NCBI RefSeq assembly: GCF_001308195.1 | Contig: NZ_JXDF01000009.1 | Coordinates: 1-40,030 of the forward strand | Source of the DNA: Apilactobacillus kunkeei | GTDB lineage: Bacteria; Bacillota; Bacilli; Lactobacillales; Lactobacillaceae | DNA length: 40,030 bases | Direction of reading: 5' to 3' | In this document: in pieces, positions 1-7,285 of the stretch | How the letters are laid out: every line of letters starts with the position of its first letter | Numbering within the stretch: position 1 is the first letter of the stretch | Position numbers and translations under genes: made by a program | The notes under the pieces: model-generated | The model's database searches: none | What the model was told of the DNA's origin: nothing | What the model saw: the letters and a program-made list of their open reading frames with translations, nothing else

Positions 1-97
1 AATCCCCTGTAGAATACAGAAAATCAGTTGCCCAATTAAAGAGTTAGAAAGCTGCTTTTATTTATTTGTTCAAAATAATAGTTGCAGTTCCCAATGT
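1..97 (+). mobile_element. 3' end of an IS3-family insertion sequence (partial)
   Basis: Frame 3 from the first base reads SPVEYRKSVAQLKS and stops at 45-47. S-P-V-E/Q-Y-R is the typical C-terminal signature of IS3-family (IS150 group) OrfB transposases, just after the last catalytic glutamate. Downstream, about 65-97 (TTTGTTCAAAATAATAG followed by TTGCAGTTCCCA) resembles the right terminal repeat of such elements, so the element probably ends near 97. The rest of the transposase and the left end lie outside the window, so completeness and activity cannot be judged. The end coordinate is an inference from the usual spacing between the orfB stop and the right repeat. Confidence 0.6.
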
Positions 98-110
98 GGC
101 TGCTTTTTTA

Positions 111-617
111 TTATGGATTATTAGTAAGAATATTAATTACGTAGAAGATGATGATACCGATGATTAGTGGTTTGTTGGTAAAAAAGAATTTGGAAATTCC
201 TGATAACCATGATTGGAAATAATTGTTTCGATCAATGTGATTAATGATATTGTTGACTACCATTGTGAATTCAAATGCTAACCAGATATATAGCAAGCCG
301 ACTAATAGGTTAAGAGAAGCTGACCAGTATAGTCCAGCTAATACTCCTAGAATTGTTGAAGCTAAATGAGTAGATGCGGATAGTAAATAAAAAGTGTAGA
401 CAATGATGGTCACGATTTTATTTGTAAACAGTGAAGCGATGGTGTAGTAGAGAAAGAACATAACGATTGGTAGTAGACCGTGGTAAAGAGACGCTAGGTT
501 AAATGATATTCTTTCGTCTAATAGGATTGGAAATATGTAAGTGTTAAAGAATGTGAAAAGGACCAAAATTACGCCACCGTAAATTAGAATGCTCTTTTTG
601 AATGCTTGGTTATTCAT
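111..617 (-). CDS. Hypothetical polytopic membrane protein
   Basis: A 168-residue protein made almost entirely of hydrophobic segments: about four to five predicted membrane helices (roughly residues 9-28, 42-62, 66-90, 93-122 and 148-166), with few charged residues in short loops. I do not recognise the family. The ATG is preceded by GAGGAG at eight bases, so the start is well supported. The stop lies only about 14 bases from the inferred end of the IS3-family element, so the C-terminus may have been changed by that insertion; no longer homologue is available here to test this. Confidence 0.6.
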   Translation of the reverse strand: MNNQAFKKSILIYGGVILVLFTFFNTYIFPILLDERISFNLASLYHGLLPIVMFFLYYTIASLFTNKIVTIIVYTFYLLSASTHLASTILGVLAGLYWSASLNLLVGLLYIWLAFEFTMVVNNIINHIDRNNYFQSWLSGISKFFFTNKPLIIGIIIFYVINILTNNP

Positions 618-649
618 TAAACTTGCTCCTCGTTGACTTATTTTTGATA

Positions 650-677
650 ATTATAATACAAAGGATTTCTTAATCAA
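650..677 (-). promoter_or_regulatory. Promoter for the membrane protein gene
   Basis: On the minus strand TTGATT (672-677) and TATAAT (650-655) are separated by 16 bp, about 35 bp upstream of the start codon at 617. The -10 box is perfect and the -35 has four of six consensus bases. Confidence 0.5.
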
Positions 678-765
678 TACAATCATAAATAAAAATGTTA
701 TGATTTGATTAATTAATCTAAATGATTTTTAGGCGCTAAATTCATGAAGGAAAGGGGATGCTTGA

Positions 766-1329
766 ATGCATTTAGAACCACTAAGTTGGAACGACATCTT
801 CGAGCTAGCAAGTGCGATTGGAACATTTATCACCGCATACATTGCGTTGTATTTGAATCGCCGCCAGCCCCCAATGAGAATCAGAGTCGATCGTTCATCC
901 GTTAATGGTCAGGGAGTCTTCATCTACTTCTTGGATGAAAAGTTAAACACTAGTGGCTTTATTAAGTTAAACCGCATCTATATGACACTACATGGTGAGG
1001 AGTTGGCTCACAGTGTGAACTTGGATTTGTTTAGGGAAGGATTAACGAGGTGGCGTCCGATTTCCAACGACTATATCGTTACAATTTCAATCAAACGTAG
1101 CAGTGATGACGAACAATTGAACCGTATCATTGCCGAGGCCTTCTCGATTGCCAAACACGAACATGATGACATTTCCCACAACGATATCTCAAAAAAGGAT
1201 TTCCAACTGGGATTCGAATTTATGGTTAACGATCCGAGGGTCCATTTGAATCCGGTTGAGTTTAACTTGAAGAAGCTAGAAGAATCTAGCGTAATCGATA
1301 TGAATAAAATTAAGGAATTTATGCACTAA
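766..1329 (+). CDS. Hypothetical membrane-anchored protein
   Basis: A 187-residue protein with one hydrophobic segment near the N-terminus (about residues 11-29), followed by basic RRQPPMRIR and a long soluble region of alternating beta-like and charged stretches. This suggests a single-pass protein with a cytoplasmic domain. I recognise no domain family or catalytic motif. GAAAGGGG lies about ten bases upstream of the ATG. The gene is monocistronic and ends in a strong bidirectional hairpin shared with the convergent acetyltransferase gene. Confidence 0.6.
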   Translation: MHLEPLSWNDIFELASAIGTFITAYIALYLNRRQPPMRIRVDRSSVNGQGVFIYFLDEKLNTSGFIKLNRIYMTLHGEELAHSVNLDLFREGLTRWRPISNDYIVTISIKRSSDDEQLNRIIAEAFSIAKHEHDDISHNDISKKDFQLGFEFMVNDPRVHLNPVEFNLKKLEESSVIDMNKIKEFMH

Positions 1330-1330
1330 A

Positions 1331-1370
1331 AAATGCATGTAGATAAAAATTATCTGCATGCATTTTTTTA
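1331..1370. terminator. Bidirectional terminator
   Basis: Sixteen-pair hairpin with arms 1331-1346 and 1350-1365 (one G-U pair), AAA loop, A-run on the left and T-run on the right. It lies between two convergent genes. Confidence 0.85.
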
Positions 1371-1802
1371 TTTGTTCAAAATCATTTTAATGTGTGGAGT
1401 TTGGTGGAACTCGTATACATCACCAACTGATTTGAAACCAAACTTGGCATAAAAGCCTTCTTTATCATCTTGTGAATCGATTTCAACTCTTGGATGATCG
1501 AAGTGTTCGTCGATTTCCTTTAATACACGTTCAATTAATTGCTTGCCCAATCCTTTGCCACGAGCGGCAGGGGTGGTAAGTACTCTGCCAAATGAAGTGT
1601 GGTCTTCCCCATGAAAGACCCTGGCATAGGCTAGTAGTTGCCCATCTTCTTCAGCCCAGATATGTAGTGCTTTTTTGTCGACATCATCGACTTCTTGGTA
1701 AGGACGTTTTTGTTCCACCACAAAGGTTTGAACACGAGCAAAGTAGATGGCCCATAGTTCATCACGTGTGATTTCATCAAATGTTTTTACTTTCCATTCC
1801 AT
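1368..1802 (-). CDS. GNAT family N-acetyltransferase, ElaA-like
   Basis: A 144-residue GCN5-related acetyltransferase of the ElaA type, expected to move an acetyl group from acetyl-CoA to an unknown amine substrate in the cytoplasm. Seen: the ElaA-like N-terminus with YFARVQTFVVEQKRPYQEVDDVD (residues 20-42), beta4 with LAYARVF, the acetyl-CoA loop RGKGLG at 81-86, and the C-terminal block FYAKFGFKSVGDVYEF. Length is normal for the family. The ATG follows AGGAGG (minus strand, about 1811-1816). It is monocistronic. The physiological substrate of ElaA proteins is not established. Confidence 0.85.
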   Translation of the reverse strand: MEWKVKTFDEITRDELWAIYFARVQTFVVEQKRPYQEVDDVDKKALHIWAEEDGQLLAYARVFHGEDHTSFGRVLTTPAARGKGLGKQLIERVLKEIDEHFDHPRVEIDSQDDKEGFYAKFGFKSVGDVYEFHQTPHIKMILNK

Positions 1803-1968
1803 GACACAACCTCCTAGATTGATTATTTTTATTCTACTATTTTTTATATTGAAAGTGTAAGATTTTGCAGTTTTATGCCAAAAAAGGCGCGGTGTTATTT
1901 TTGCGAATCGATGCTATTTTTTTAATCGTTCAAGGGCCCTTGATCAATACGCAAAAGGATTGATTAAG

Positions 1969-2472
1969 ATGAATAATTTAGATGCCGGTTTTGATTTCTT
2001 AATGAAAGAAAACCATGTAGGCATTGTCTATGGAGTGTTAAAACGATTATACATTAGAGTTGATAACCCACAATTTGATGACCTAAAGCAGGAGGGCTTT
2101 ATCCACCTGGCAACAAAATACAGTCAATATAATGACGAACTAGATGACAATCGGGTTTGCGGCTACCTATTTCAGGCGGTCTATTGGCACCTGCTAGATA
2201 TTTTAAGAAAGCAGCAACGTACCAACGATCACGTTATTAATGTCGAATCTGAAGTAGATGGTGATGGCTTTTCACCACATGATGAGATTGACGGCATTGA
2301 TTTGTTGAACCAACTTTGGCTGCACTGTACCACTAACCAAAGAAAGTTTTTATGCTGTGCCTATAACGAATCGATGACCGTTACCGATATTGCCAGAAAG
2401 TATCACGTTAGTCGAAAGACGGTCTATCAATGGAAGAAGGGCGTCCAAGAAGAATTTTACAAATTGGGGTAA
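1969..2472 (+). CDS. Sigma-70-like factor of the ComX/SigH type
   Basis: A 167-residue small alternative sigma factor. The N-terminal half carries a region-2-like segment (QFDDLKQEGFIHLATKY about 35-51; GYLFQAVYWHLLDILRKQQ about 65-83), and the C-terminal half a region-4 helix-turn-helix (MTVTDIARKYHVSRKTVYQWKK about 126-147). This architecture matches the competence sigma factor ComX/SigX and SigH-like factors of lactic acid bacteria. An upstream TTG at 1960 touches AAAAGGA (1953-1959), so the ATG at 1969, nine bases from that site, is the better start. Two small genes (DUF1659-like and DUF2922) follow. Which promoters it recognises cannot be read here, and whether it drives competence is inference. 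Confidence 0.75.
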   Translation: MNNLDAGFDFLMKENHVGIVYGVLKRLYIRVDNPQFDDLKQEGFIHLATKYSQYNDELDDNRVCGYLFQAVYWHLLDILRKQQRTNDHVINVESEVDGDGFSPHDEIDGIDLLNQLWLHCTTNQRKFLCCAYNESMTVTDIARKYHVSRKTVYQWKKGVQEEFYKLG

Positions 2473-2555
2473 CACTTTTTTAGGTCGGCACGTTATTAAT
2501 AGTGTAAGGGTTGGCGCTAATCACTTATGAAAATTGGAAAAAGAGGTAAATCACA

Positions 2556-2756
2556 ATGGAAAAGAAATGGAACAAGTCAAAGATTACAGTTAATACTTTA
2601 GGAAGCGACAAGGTTATGAGAAAACGTAACATTGCCAACGCAATTCAAGAAGTATCACCTGAACAAATGGCTCAACTAACCGCAATTGTTGCCGAATTAA
2701 CCGGTGGTAAAGTCGATGGAGTAACACTAGTACAAGAAAGTAACTACTTGGGCTAA
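2556..2756 (+). CDS. DUF1659-like small protein
   Basis: A 66-residue soluble protein. The order of elements (basic N-terminus, a beta-like stretch KITVNTLGSDKVMRKRNIANAI, the helix SPEQMAQLTAIVAELTGG, then VDGVTLVQESNYLG) fits the DUF1659 family, whose members commonly sit directly before a DUF2922 gene, as here. The ATG is preceded by AAAGAGG about nine bases away. The function of the family is unknown. The assignment rests on the pattern and on the DUF2922 neighbour, so it is probable rather than certain. Confidence 0.65.
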   Translation: MEKKWNKSKITVNTLGSDKVMRKRNIANAIQEVSPEQMAQLTAIVAELTGGKVDGVTLVQESNYLG

Positions 2757-2777
2757 TTTTAATTGGAGGACAAATTA

Positions 2778-3023
2778 ATGAAAAAACTAGAATTAACATT
2801 TAAGAGCGAAAACGGTAAGAACAAGAACTTAGGTTTTAACTATGTAGAAGGTGATCTAAGTGCTGATAAGGTAATGCCAGCCATGCAACGCCTATCAGAA
2901 TTAAACCTATTCCGTGACAAGGACGGTAGCTTATACCAAGAACCAGTGGCAGCTAAAATCATTGATACCACAAATCAAGTTTTATTCGACAAACGAATCA
3001 AGACTGACAATTCTGCTAAGTAA
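2778..3023 (+). CDS. DUF2922 family protein
   Basis: An 81-residue protein with the DUF2922 layout: KKLELTFKSENGK beta-hairpin start, then the EGDLSADKVMPAMQRLSELNLF helix block and KIIDTTNQVLFDK at the end. An in-frame TTG at 2763 overlaps the ribosome binding site GGAGGA (2765-2770), so the ATG at 2778, seven bases after it, is chosen. It lies 21 bases after the DUF1659-like gene and is almost certainly co-transcribed with it. A hairpin terminator closes the unit. Family function is unknown. Confidence 0.8.
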   Translation: MKKLELTFKSENGKNKNLGFNYVEGDLSADKVMPAMQRLSELNLFRDKDGSLYQEPVAAKIIDTTNQVLFDKRIKTDNSAK

Positions 3024-3029
3024 TAAAAA

Positions 3030-3062
3030 AAGTCGTGTTGCATTATGCAACACGGCTTTTTA
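3030..3062. terminator. Bidirectional terminator
   Basis: Perfect 9-bp stem CGTGTTGCA / TGCAACACG (3034-3042, 3046-3054) with a TTA loop, an A-run before and a T-run after. It separates the convergent DUF2922 and LysR genes. Confidence 0.85.
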
Positions 3063-3953
3063 TTTTAGGTATCCATCTGGATAATTTGATTCGATAAATT
3101 CACGAATGCATGACACCATCTTTTGTGCAGCAGGCGTCTTCATTTGAACTGAGTTCATTACCATAAAGATTGAACGGTAGAAATCATCATCAAATGGGTA
3201 TAGTGAAACGTCACCGTTAATTCTTTGGAACGCTAACTTAGGTAGAATTCCCATACCAAGACCTGATTCAACCATTGCAATGATTGATTGGTCATCGATA
3301 CTGAATTGAATTGAGTTAGGAGCAACGTTGTATTGATCTAACACTGCTTTGGTATCACCATCGTAATCTGATTTTTGTAGAATGAAGTGTTGGTTTTCAA
3401 CATCCTTTTTGGTAATTGACTTACCATTAGCTGGAACGAAGTCCTTAGGGGTAATGCAGTAAATCTTGTCCTTTACCAATAGGGCCTTTACTAATCTTTC
3501 ATTGATTGGCTGACATGTGAAACCAAGGTCGATTTTACCTTGGCGCGCCTGGAGGGTGATGTCGTTAAAGTCACTTTGAATCAGCTCAACTTTGACGTTG
3601 GGAAATTGACTATGAAAGTTATGTATAATCGTTGGCAACCAGTTGATGCAGACACTACTAAAAGCACCTAGTCTAACTGTTCCAGAAGTTAGTCCTTTGA
3701 TTTTATTGGCTTCTTGTTGAAGACGTTCTTCATTATTTAAGATATCTTGAATAATTGGAAGAACATCCTTACCATCTTCGGTTAACTTAACTCCTGATCT
3801 ATCACGGATAAGTAGTGAGAAACCAAGTTGTTTTTCTAGTTTATCGATTGAATGAGAAATTGCAGAAGGTGTTACTTCTAACTTTTGAGCTGCGTGGTGA
3901 AAACTCTCTTCGCTAACTACGGTTACAAAAGCTTGGTATGAAAAAGAAATCAT
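3060..3953 (-). CDS. LysR family transcriptional regulator
   Basis: A 297-residue LTTR. The N-terminal winged helix-turn-helix (about residues 1-60) has AFVTVVSEESFHHAAQKLEVTPSAISHSIDKLEKQLG, and the effector domain follows from about residue 88 (GTVRLGAFSSVCINWLPTII) to the C-terminus, including MVESGLGMGILP, the usual LTTR co-inducer-domain motif. Two upstream in-frame ATGs (to 3962) abut the binding site GAGAGG, while the ATG at 3953-3951 lies nine bases from it and gives the usual LTTR N-terminus, so it is chosen. LTTRs usually control a divergent gene, but none starts on the other side here within a short distance; target and ligand are unknown. Confidence 0.9.
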   Translation of the reverse strand: MISFSYQAFVTVVSEESFHHAAQKLEVTPSAISHSIDKLEKQLGFSLLIRDRSGVKLTEDGKDVLPIIQDILNNEERLQQEANKIKGLTSGTVRLGAFSSVCINWLPTIIHNFHSQFPNVKVELIQSDFNDITLQARQGKIDLGFTCQPINERLVKALLVKDKIYCITPKDFVPANGKSITKKDVENQHFILQKSDYDGDTKAVLDQYNVAPNSIQFSIDDQSIIAMVESGLGMGILPKLAFQRINGDVSLYPFDDDFYRSIFMVMNSVQMKTPAAQKMVSCIREFIESNYPDGYLK

Positions 3954-4077
3954 GTACATCATCCTCTCGTCTACAATAAAAAACTTATTGTTTTAGATTA
4001 TATATGTTTTTGTCAAAATATGTAACAACCATTTGAAAAAAATTATGTAAACTATCGAAATAAATTCGAATAGAATA

Positions 4078-4110
4078 AAAGACGCTATCAAAATGATAGC
4101 GTCTTTTTTA
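4078..4110. terminator. Terminator of the 4111-4416 gene
   Basis: Perfect 10-bp stem GACGCTATCA / TGATAGCGTC (4081-4090, 4094-4103) with an AAA loop, flanked by A and T runs. Confidence 0.8.
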
Positions 4111-4416
4111 TTATGGATACCAAAAACCAAACGCTTCTTGTGACCAACGATGATATCTGCGAGCATCCATGTTATTTACGCATTTGATAATATATTCCAG
4201 CGGCTTCGGCCGTGAACTGGTAATGATTGCTAGCATGTAGTGCATATCATTGGCACAGTAGATTTTATCTAGTGCCTTATTGCAGGGGTAATAATGTTTA
4301 TCTCCGACATATTTGATAAGCTTATTTTGGATTTTTTGACGTAGCTTGCGACGGAGATGCTGATTGGCCTGCTCGAACTTGGCATCCAATTTTAGTCCTC
4401 TATATAACTGACGCAA
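4111..4416 (-). CDS. Hypothetical basic small protein
   Basis: A 101-residue protein, rich in Lys/Arg and Tyr, without signal peptide or membrane segment. The N-terminal third (about residues 10-35) is strongly basic and helical (FEQANQHLRRKLRQKIQNKL); the rest contains two Cys and many aromatics and ends in AFGFWYP. I do not recognise the family. An upstream TTG (to 4434) overlaps the GAAAGGAGG binding site, so the TTG at 4416-4414, seven bases after it, is taken as start. It follows the 4490-4747 gene on the same strand after 73 bases and is probably in the same unit. Confidence 0.5.
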   Translation of the reverse strand: MRQLYRGLKLDAKFEQANQHLRRKLRQKIQNKLIKYVGDKHYYPCNKALDKIYCANDMHYMLAIITSSRPKPLEYIIKCVNNMDARRYHRWSQEAFGFWYP

Positions 4417-4489
4417 ATAAATTCCTCCTTTCAAATATCTATATAAGATAGTAGAAGAGTTCGTAGCTCAAATAGCGAAGGAGACGATA

Positions 4490-4747
4490 TCAGTCTCTTT
4501 GCATGATATCAATCAATACGTTTAATAGGTCTGAATTATTACGATATTTATCAGTTAGGATTAGTAGGTAGTTAACAACCTCGAAGTTATTTTGTTTACT
4601 AAGAAGTTGTTCAAACTGTGGGTATTTTTCATCGTCGCCGAATTTTTTAGCGATAATTTGCTTTAGATAACTAGCAAAATAGTTCCGTAATCTAAGTTGT
4701 GCCAAAAGGTGTGTACTTGGATTGTTCGAACTAAATGTTTCTGTCAT
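4490..4747 (-). CDS. Hypothetical small helical protein
   Basis: An 85-residue, mainly helical, soluble protein. The size and all-helical look recall bacteriocin immunity proteins of lactic acid bacteria, but no signature residue supports that and no bacteriocin precursor with a double-glycine leader is seen nearby, so this is only a possibility. The longer reading from a GTG (to 4762) starts inside the GTGGAGG binding site; the ATG at 4747-4745, eight bases after it, is preferred. It is followed by the unknown basic gene at 4111-4416. Confidence 0.5.
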   Translation of the reverse strand: MTETFSSNNPSTHLLAQLRLRNYFASYLKQIIAKKFGDDEKYPQFEQLLSKQNNFEVVNYLLILTDKYRNNSDLLNVLIDIMQRD

Positions 4748-4885
4748 TGGCAATACCTCCACTAATCTTTTTACTTTACTTTAATATTTTTTGGATTAAA
4801 TGTCTAAAGTATGGCACTGATTTTAAAATTATTTAATAAAACACGACAATTTATTAATGAAATAGTTAAAAAGTTAAAATGTGTT

Positions 4886-4891
4886 ATAATC
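4886..4891 (+). promoter_or_regulatory. Extended -10 promoter of the surface protein gene
   Basis: TGT followed by TATAAT (TG at 4883-4884, hexamer 4886-4891) gives a TGn extended -10; no good -35 is seen 17 bp upstream. It lies 29 bp before the ATG at 4921. Confidence 0.5.
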
Positions 4892-4920
4892 TAGATTATA
4901 AAATTATTGGAGGAATCAAA

Positions 4921-6285
4921 ATGCAATCATTTTTAAAGAAGACAGTCTATGCTGGACTAACTCTTTTTGCATTAGGTTCATTAGCAGCAGTTAACACAAC
5001 CACTGCTAATGCCAAGAAACACGTCACTACTAAACGTGTTGCCAAAAAGGTAAAAACAGGGAAGCACACAAAAAAACAAACTAAAGTAACTGTCACATAC
5101 TACAAAGTTCATTTCGCAGAAAATGCTGCATATGCTAAATCAAACGGGGTCGTTAGTATCATGAACAAACCCGGTAAACTGGGTAATGCTAAGGTTGTTG
5201 CCGATAAAGCAACAATGCGTCGTTTAGCAAAATCGAAACTACCTGAAAACGTATTCTATGTATATGGAATGGCTAAGACTAACACCGGTCTATACTACGC
5301 TCACGTTGTCACTTTAGGTGGTAAGTACCGTGGTTGGATCTACGTTGGTAGAAATGACTTCCAATATAACCTAGATAGCATTACTAAAAACACTGGAATT
5401 TCAGCTACAAAAACATTAAAATACGGTGCAAACCCAAGCAACGTAAACGTTAAAATTCTAGACAATCTATGGACTTATCCTAAGTTCAGTCGTTACAACG
5501 CGCGTGTAGTTAGCCATAAGAAGGCTTCATATATCAACGATGATTTCGTTGTTGAATCAGCCGTATACAATACCCGTGGTTGGTTATACTACTACGTTCA
5601 AGACACCAAGAAGAAGAGTGTTAATGGTTGGATTTACAGCGGTAGCACTACTGCTCCTAATGCTAAGAAGGATACTAAGAAGACTTCTAACAAGAAGACT
5701 TCTGCTAAGACACCAACTGATAACAAGCAAACACAAACTAACCCAACTACCACAACACCAACACCAAGTACTTATAACCTAGTATTTAAATACAATGGTA
5801 ACTTTGTAAGCACAAAGATTGTTAACTTATCAGATCTATCAGTAAACGGCACTCCTGTCGTAACTCCTGATTCAATCGCTAAGTTTATCCCAAGTAACTA
5901 CCAAATCACTACTGATTCTAATGCTATCAATACTGATGGACCAATCGTTAATGGTGGAACTGCCATCATCAACCTAAATGCCGTTCCAGCAACTCGTTTA
6001 ACAATTGCCATCAAACAAAAAGATACTGGTGTACTTTTGACTCCTTCATCTGATTTAGTAACTACTCTAAACGAAGCTGGTCAAGACTTATTGAATCAAA
6101 AACTAGTACTAAATGGTCAAAGTATTAATTCCGATGCCGTTAAGTCAATCTTAACTAACCGTAACTTACTAAGCATTGATCAATCAAAGCTATCAACTAG
6201 TGGTGCCGGTTCACTTCAATTCGTAGGTGTAGACACAACCGCAATTGATGCAAGTAACCCAACAGTTACTCTTTACTACAAATAA
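4921..6285 (+). CDS. Secreted surface protein with two SH3/GW-like modules
   Basis: A 454-residue exported protein. A Sec signal peptide covers about residues 1-31 (MQSFLKKTVYAGLTLFALG, cleavage after TANA). Then come a Lys-rich stretch and two related modules of about 80-90 residues, each ending in a W-I-Y turn (YRGWIYVGRNDF and VNGWIYSGS), like the GW/SH3b-type or S-layer-like repeats of lactobacillar surface proteins. A Thr/Pro/Lys linker (KKTSNKKTS, TTTTPTPST) leads to a C-terminal beta-rich domain of about 155 residues that I do not recognise. There is no LPXTG anchor; the basic modules may bind wall polymers. GGAGG lies five to ten bases before the ATG at 4921; an in-frame ATG at 4879 would put residues before the signal peptide and is rejected. 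A terminator follows. Confidence 0.75.
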   Translation: MQSFLKKTVYAGLTLFALGSLAAVNTTTANAKKHVTTKRVAKKVKTGKHTKKQTKVTVTYYKVHFAENAAYAKSNGVVSIMNKPGKLGNAKVVADKATMRRLAKSKLPENVFYVYGMAKTNTGLYYAHVVTLGGKYRGWIYVGRNDFQYNLDSITKNTGISATKTLKYGANPSNVNVKILDNLWTYPKFSRYNARVVSHKKASYINDDFVVESAVYNTRGWLYYYVQDTKKKSVNGWIYSGSTTAPNAKKDTKKTSNKKTSAKTPTDNKQTQTNPTTTTPTPSTYNLVFKYNGNFVSTKIVNLSDLSVNGTPVVTPDSIAKFIPSNYQITTDSNAINTDGPIVNGGTAIINLNAVPATRLTIAIKQKDTGVLLTPSSDLVTTLNEAGQDLLNQKLVLNGQSINSDAVKSILTNRNLLSIDQSKLSTSGAGSLQFVGVDTTAIDASNPTVTLYYK

Positions 6286-6292
6286 GAGATAA

Positions 6293-6326
6293 AAAAGCTT
6301 CCCAAAAAGGGGGGGGGCTTTTTTAC
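6293..6326 (+). terminator. Terminator with a nine-G tract
   Basis: The hairpin AAGCTTCCC, loop, GGGGGGGGCTT, followed by T6, ends the surface protein gene. The 3' arm contains an uninterrupted run of nine G (6309-6317). Confidence 0.75.
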
Positions 6327-6406
6327 TTTTATTTAATTTTCAGTGAATATTATACTAATATGTATTATTATTATTAATGTATAAGATTAAAACGGAGTGA
6401 TAAAAT

Positions 6407-7273
6407 TTGAAAAAGTTCTTAGTTTTCTTGTCATTGATAACTGTACTTTTAATGTTTTTTTCAGTTTCTGGACAAGCTGTCAATGCACAAACCTACGTAT
6501 ATGTTACAAGAACTGGTAAAAGATACTACTATAATCGAAATGATTGGGGCTTAAAACGGGCGCACCAAGTTTATCGTGTGACCTTAAGTCAGGCTCAATC
6601 ACGTGGTCTTACTTTGGCCAAGGACGAAAGCACCAATCGTACTGTCGTTACTAAGGTAACAGCCAAAAAGGCTAGAAAGATACATAAACAAGCAGTTAGT
6701 CATAGTGGCAAGACTAAGATTGCTAACAATCAAATTGTGATTCTAAATGGTAATAATCCTGCCTTTAGTAAGTCCGACATGTCACTAAAGCATGGTGCAT
6801 GGGCAAGATACGGTAGCTTGGATAAGCTCAATCGTTCAACCACTGCGAATGCAATGTTAAACTATTCATTGATGCCAAAGGTTAAAAGAGAACCTTTATA
6901 TGTTGATCCTACGGGTTGGCATAACAAAAGAGATGGCGGAACATGGTTATATAATAGAAGTCATCTAATCGGCTATCAGTTTACAGGTCAAAATAATAAC
7001 TTACGTAATCTGATGACAGGAACGCGTTCATTAAATGATCCTGCGATGAGTACGTTTGAAAATAAGGTTGCATACTATCTACGCAGTAATCACCATCACT
7101 ACGTTAGATATCAAATTAAACCGGTGTTTAAGAAGAACAACCTCTTAGCGTCTGGTGTGATTATGCGTGCCCAATCGGTTGGGAGTAACGCAATTTCGTT
7201 TAATGTTTACATTAAAAATATTCAAGAGGGATTCAAACTGAACTACGCAAATGGAACTAGCGTAGCTGAATAA
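6407..7273 (+). CDS. Secreted DNA/RNA non-specific endonuclease, EndA-like
   Basis: A 288-residue exported nuclease. The signal peptide is at about 1-27 (LVFLSLITVLLMFFSVSG, cleavage after VNA). The C-terminal half is a beta-beta-alpha-metal nuclease domain of the EndA / NUC1 type: the catalytic block is LYNRSHLIGYQFTG (181-194), where NRSH stands for the family's DRGH and His186 is the expected general base. It is followed by the Asn-rich NNNLRNLMTGTRSLN (196-210), which supplies the metal-binding Asn. Such enzymes degrade extracellular DNA or process incoming DNA during transformation. The start is TTG, eight bases after CGGAGTG. The next gene begins 12 bases later, suggesting co-transcription with the two large membrane proteins. 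Confidence 0.85.
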   Translation: MKKFLVFLSLITVLLMFFSVSGQAVNAQTYVYVTRTGKRYYYNRNDWGLKRAHQVYRVTLSQAQSRGLTLAKDESTNRTVVTKVTAKKARKIHKQAVSHSGKTKIANNQIVILNGNNPAFSKSDMSLKHGAWARYGSLDKLNRSTTANAMLNYSLMPKVKREPLYVDPTGWHNKRDGGTWLYNRSHLIGYQFTGQNNNLRNLMTGTRSLNDPAMSTFENKVAYYLRSNHHHYVRYQIKPVFKKNNLLASGVIMRAQSVGSNAISFNVYIKNIQEGFKLNYANGTSVAE

Positions 7274-7285
7274 TGAGGAGAATTA

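Noticed and set aside
1931-1945. AAGGGCCCTT palindrome before the sigma factor gene as an operator
   Set aside because: Too short, single copy, and no matching site is seen near other genes of the window.
4481-4497. GAGAC-GATATCA-GTCTC inverted repeat at the stop codon of the 4490 gene as a terminator
   Set aside because: The stem is only five bp and no T-run follows on the minus strand.
4490-4747. Bacteriocin immunity gene
   Set aside because: Size and helicity fit, but no bacteriocin precursor, transporter or signature motif is nearby, so the gene is left as hypothetical.
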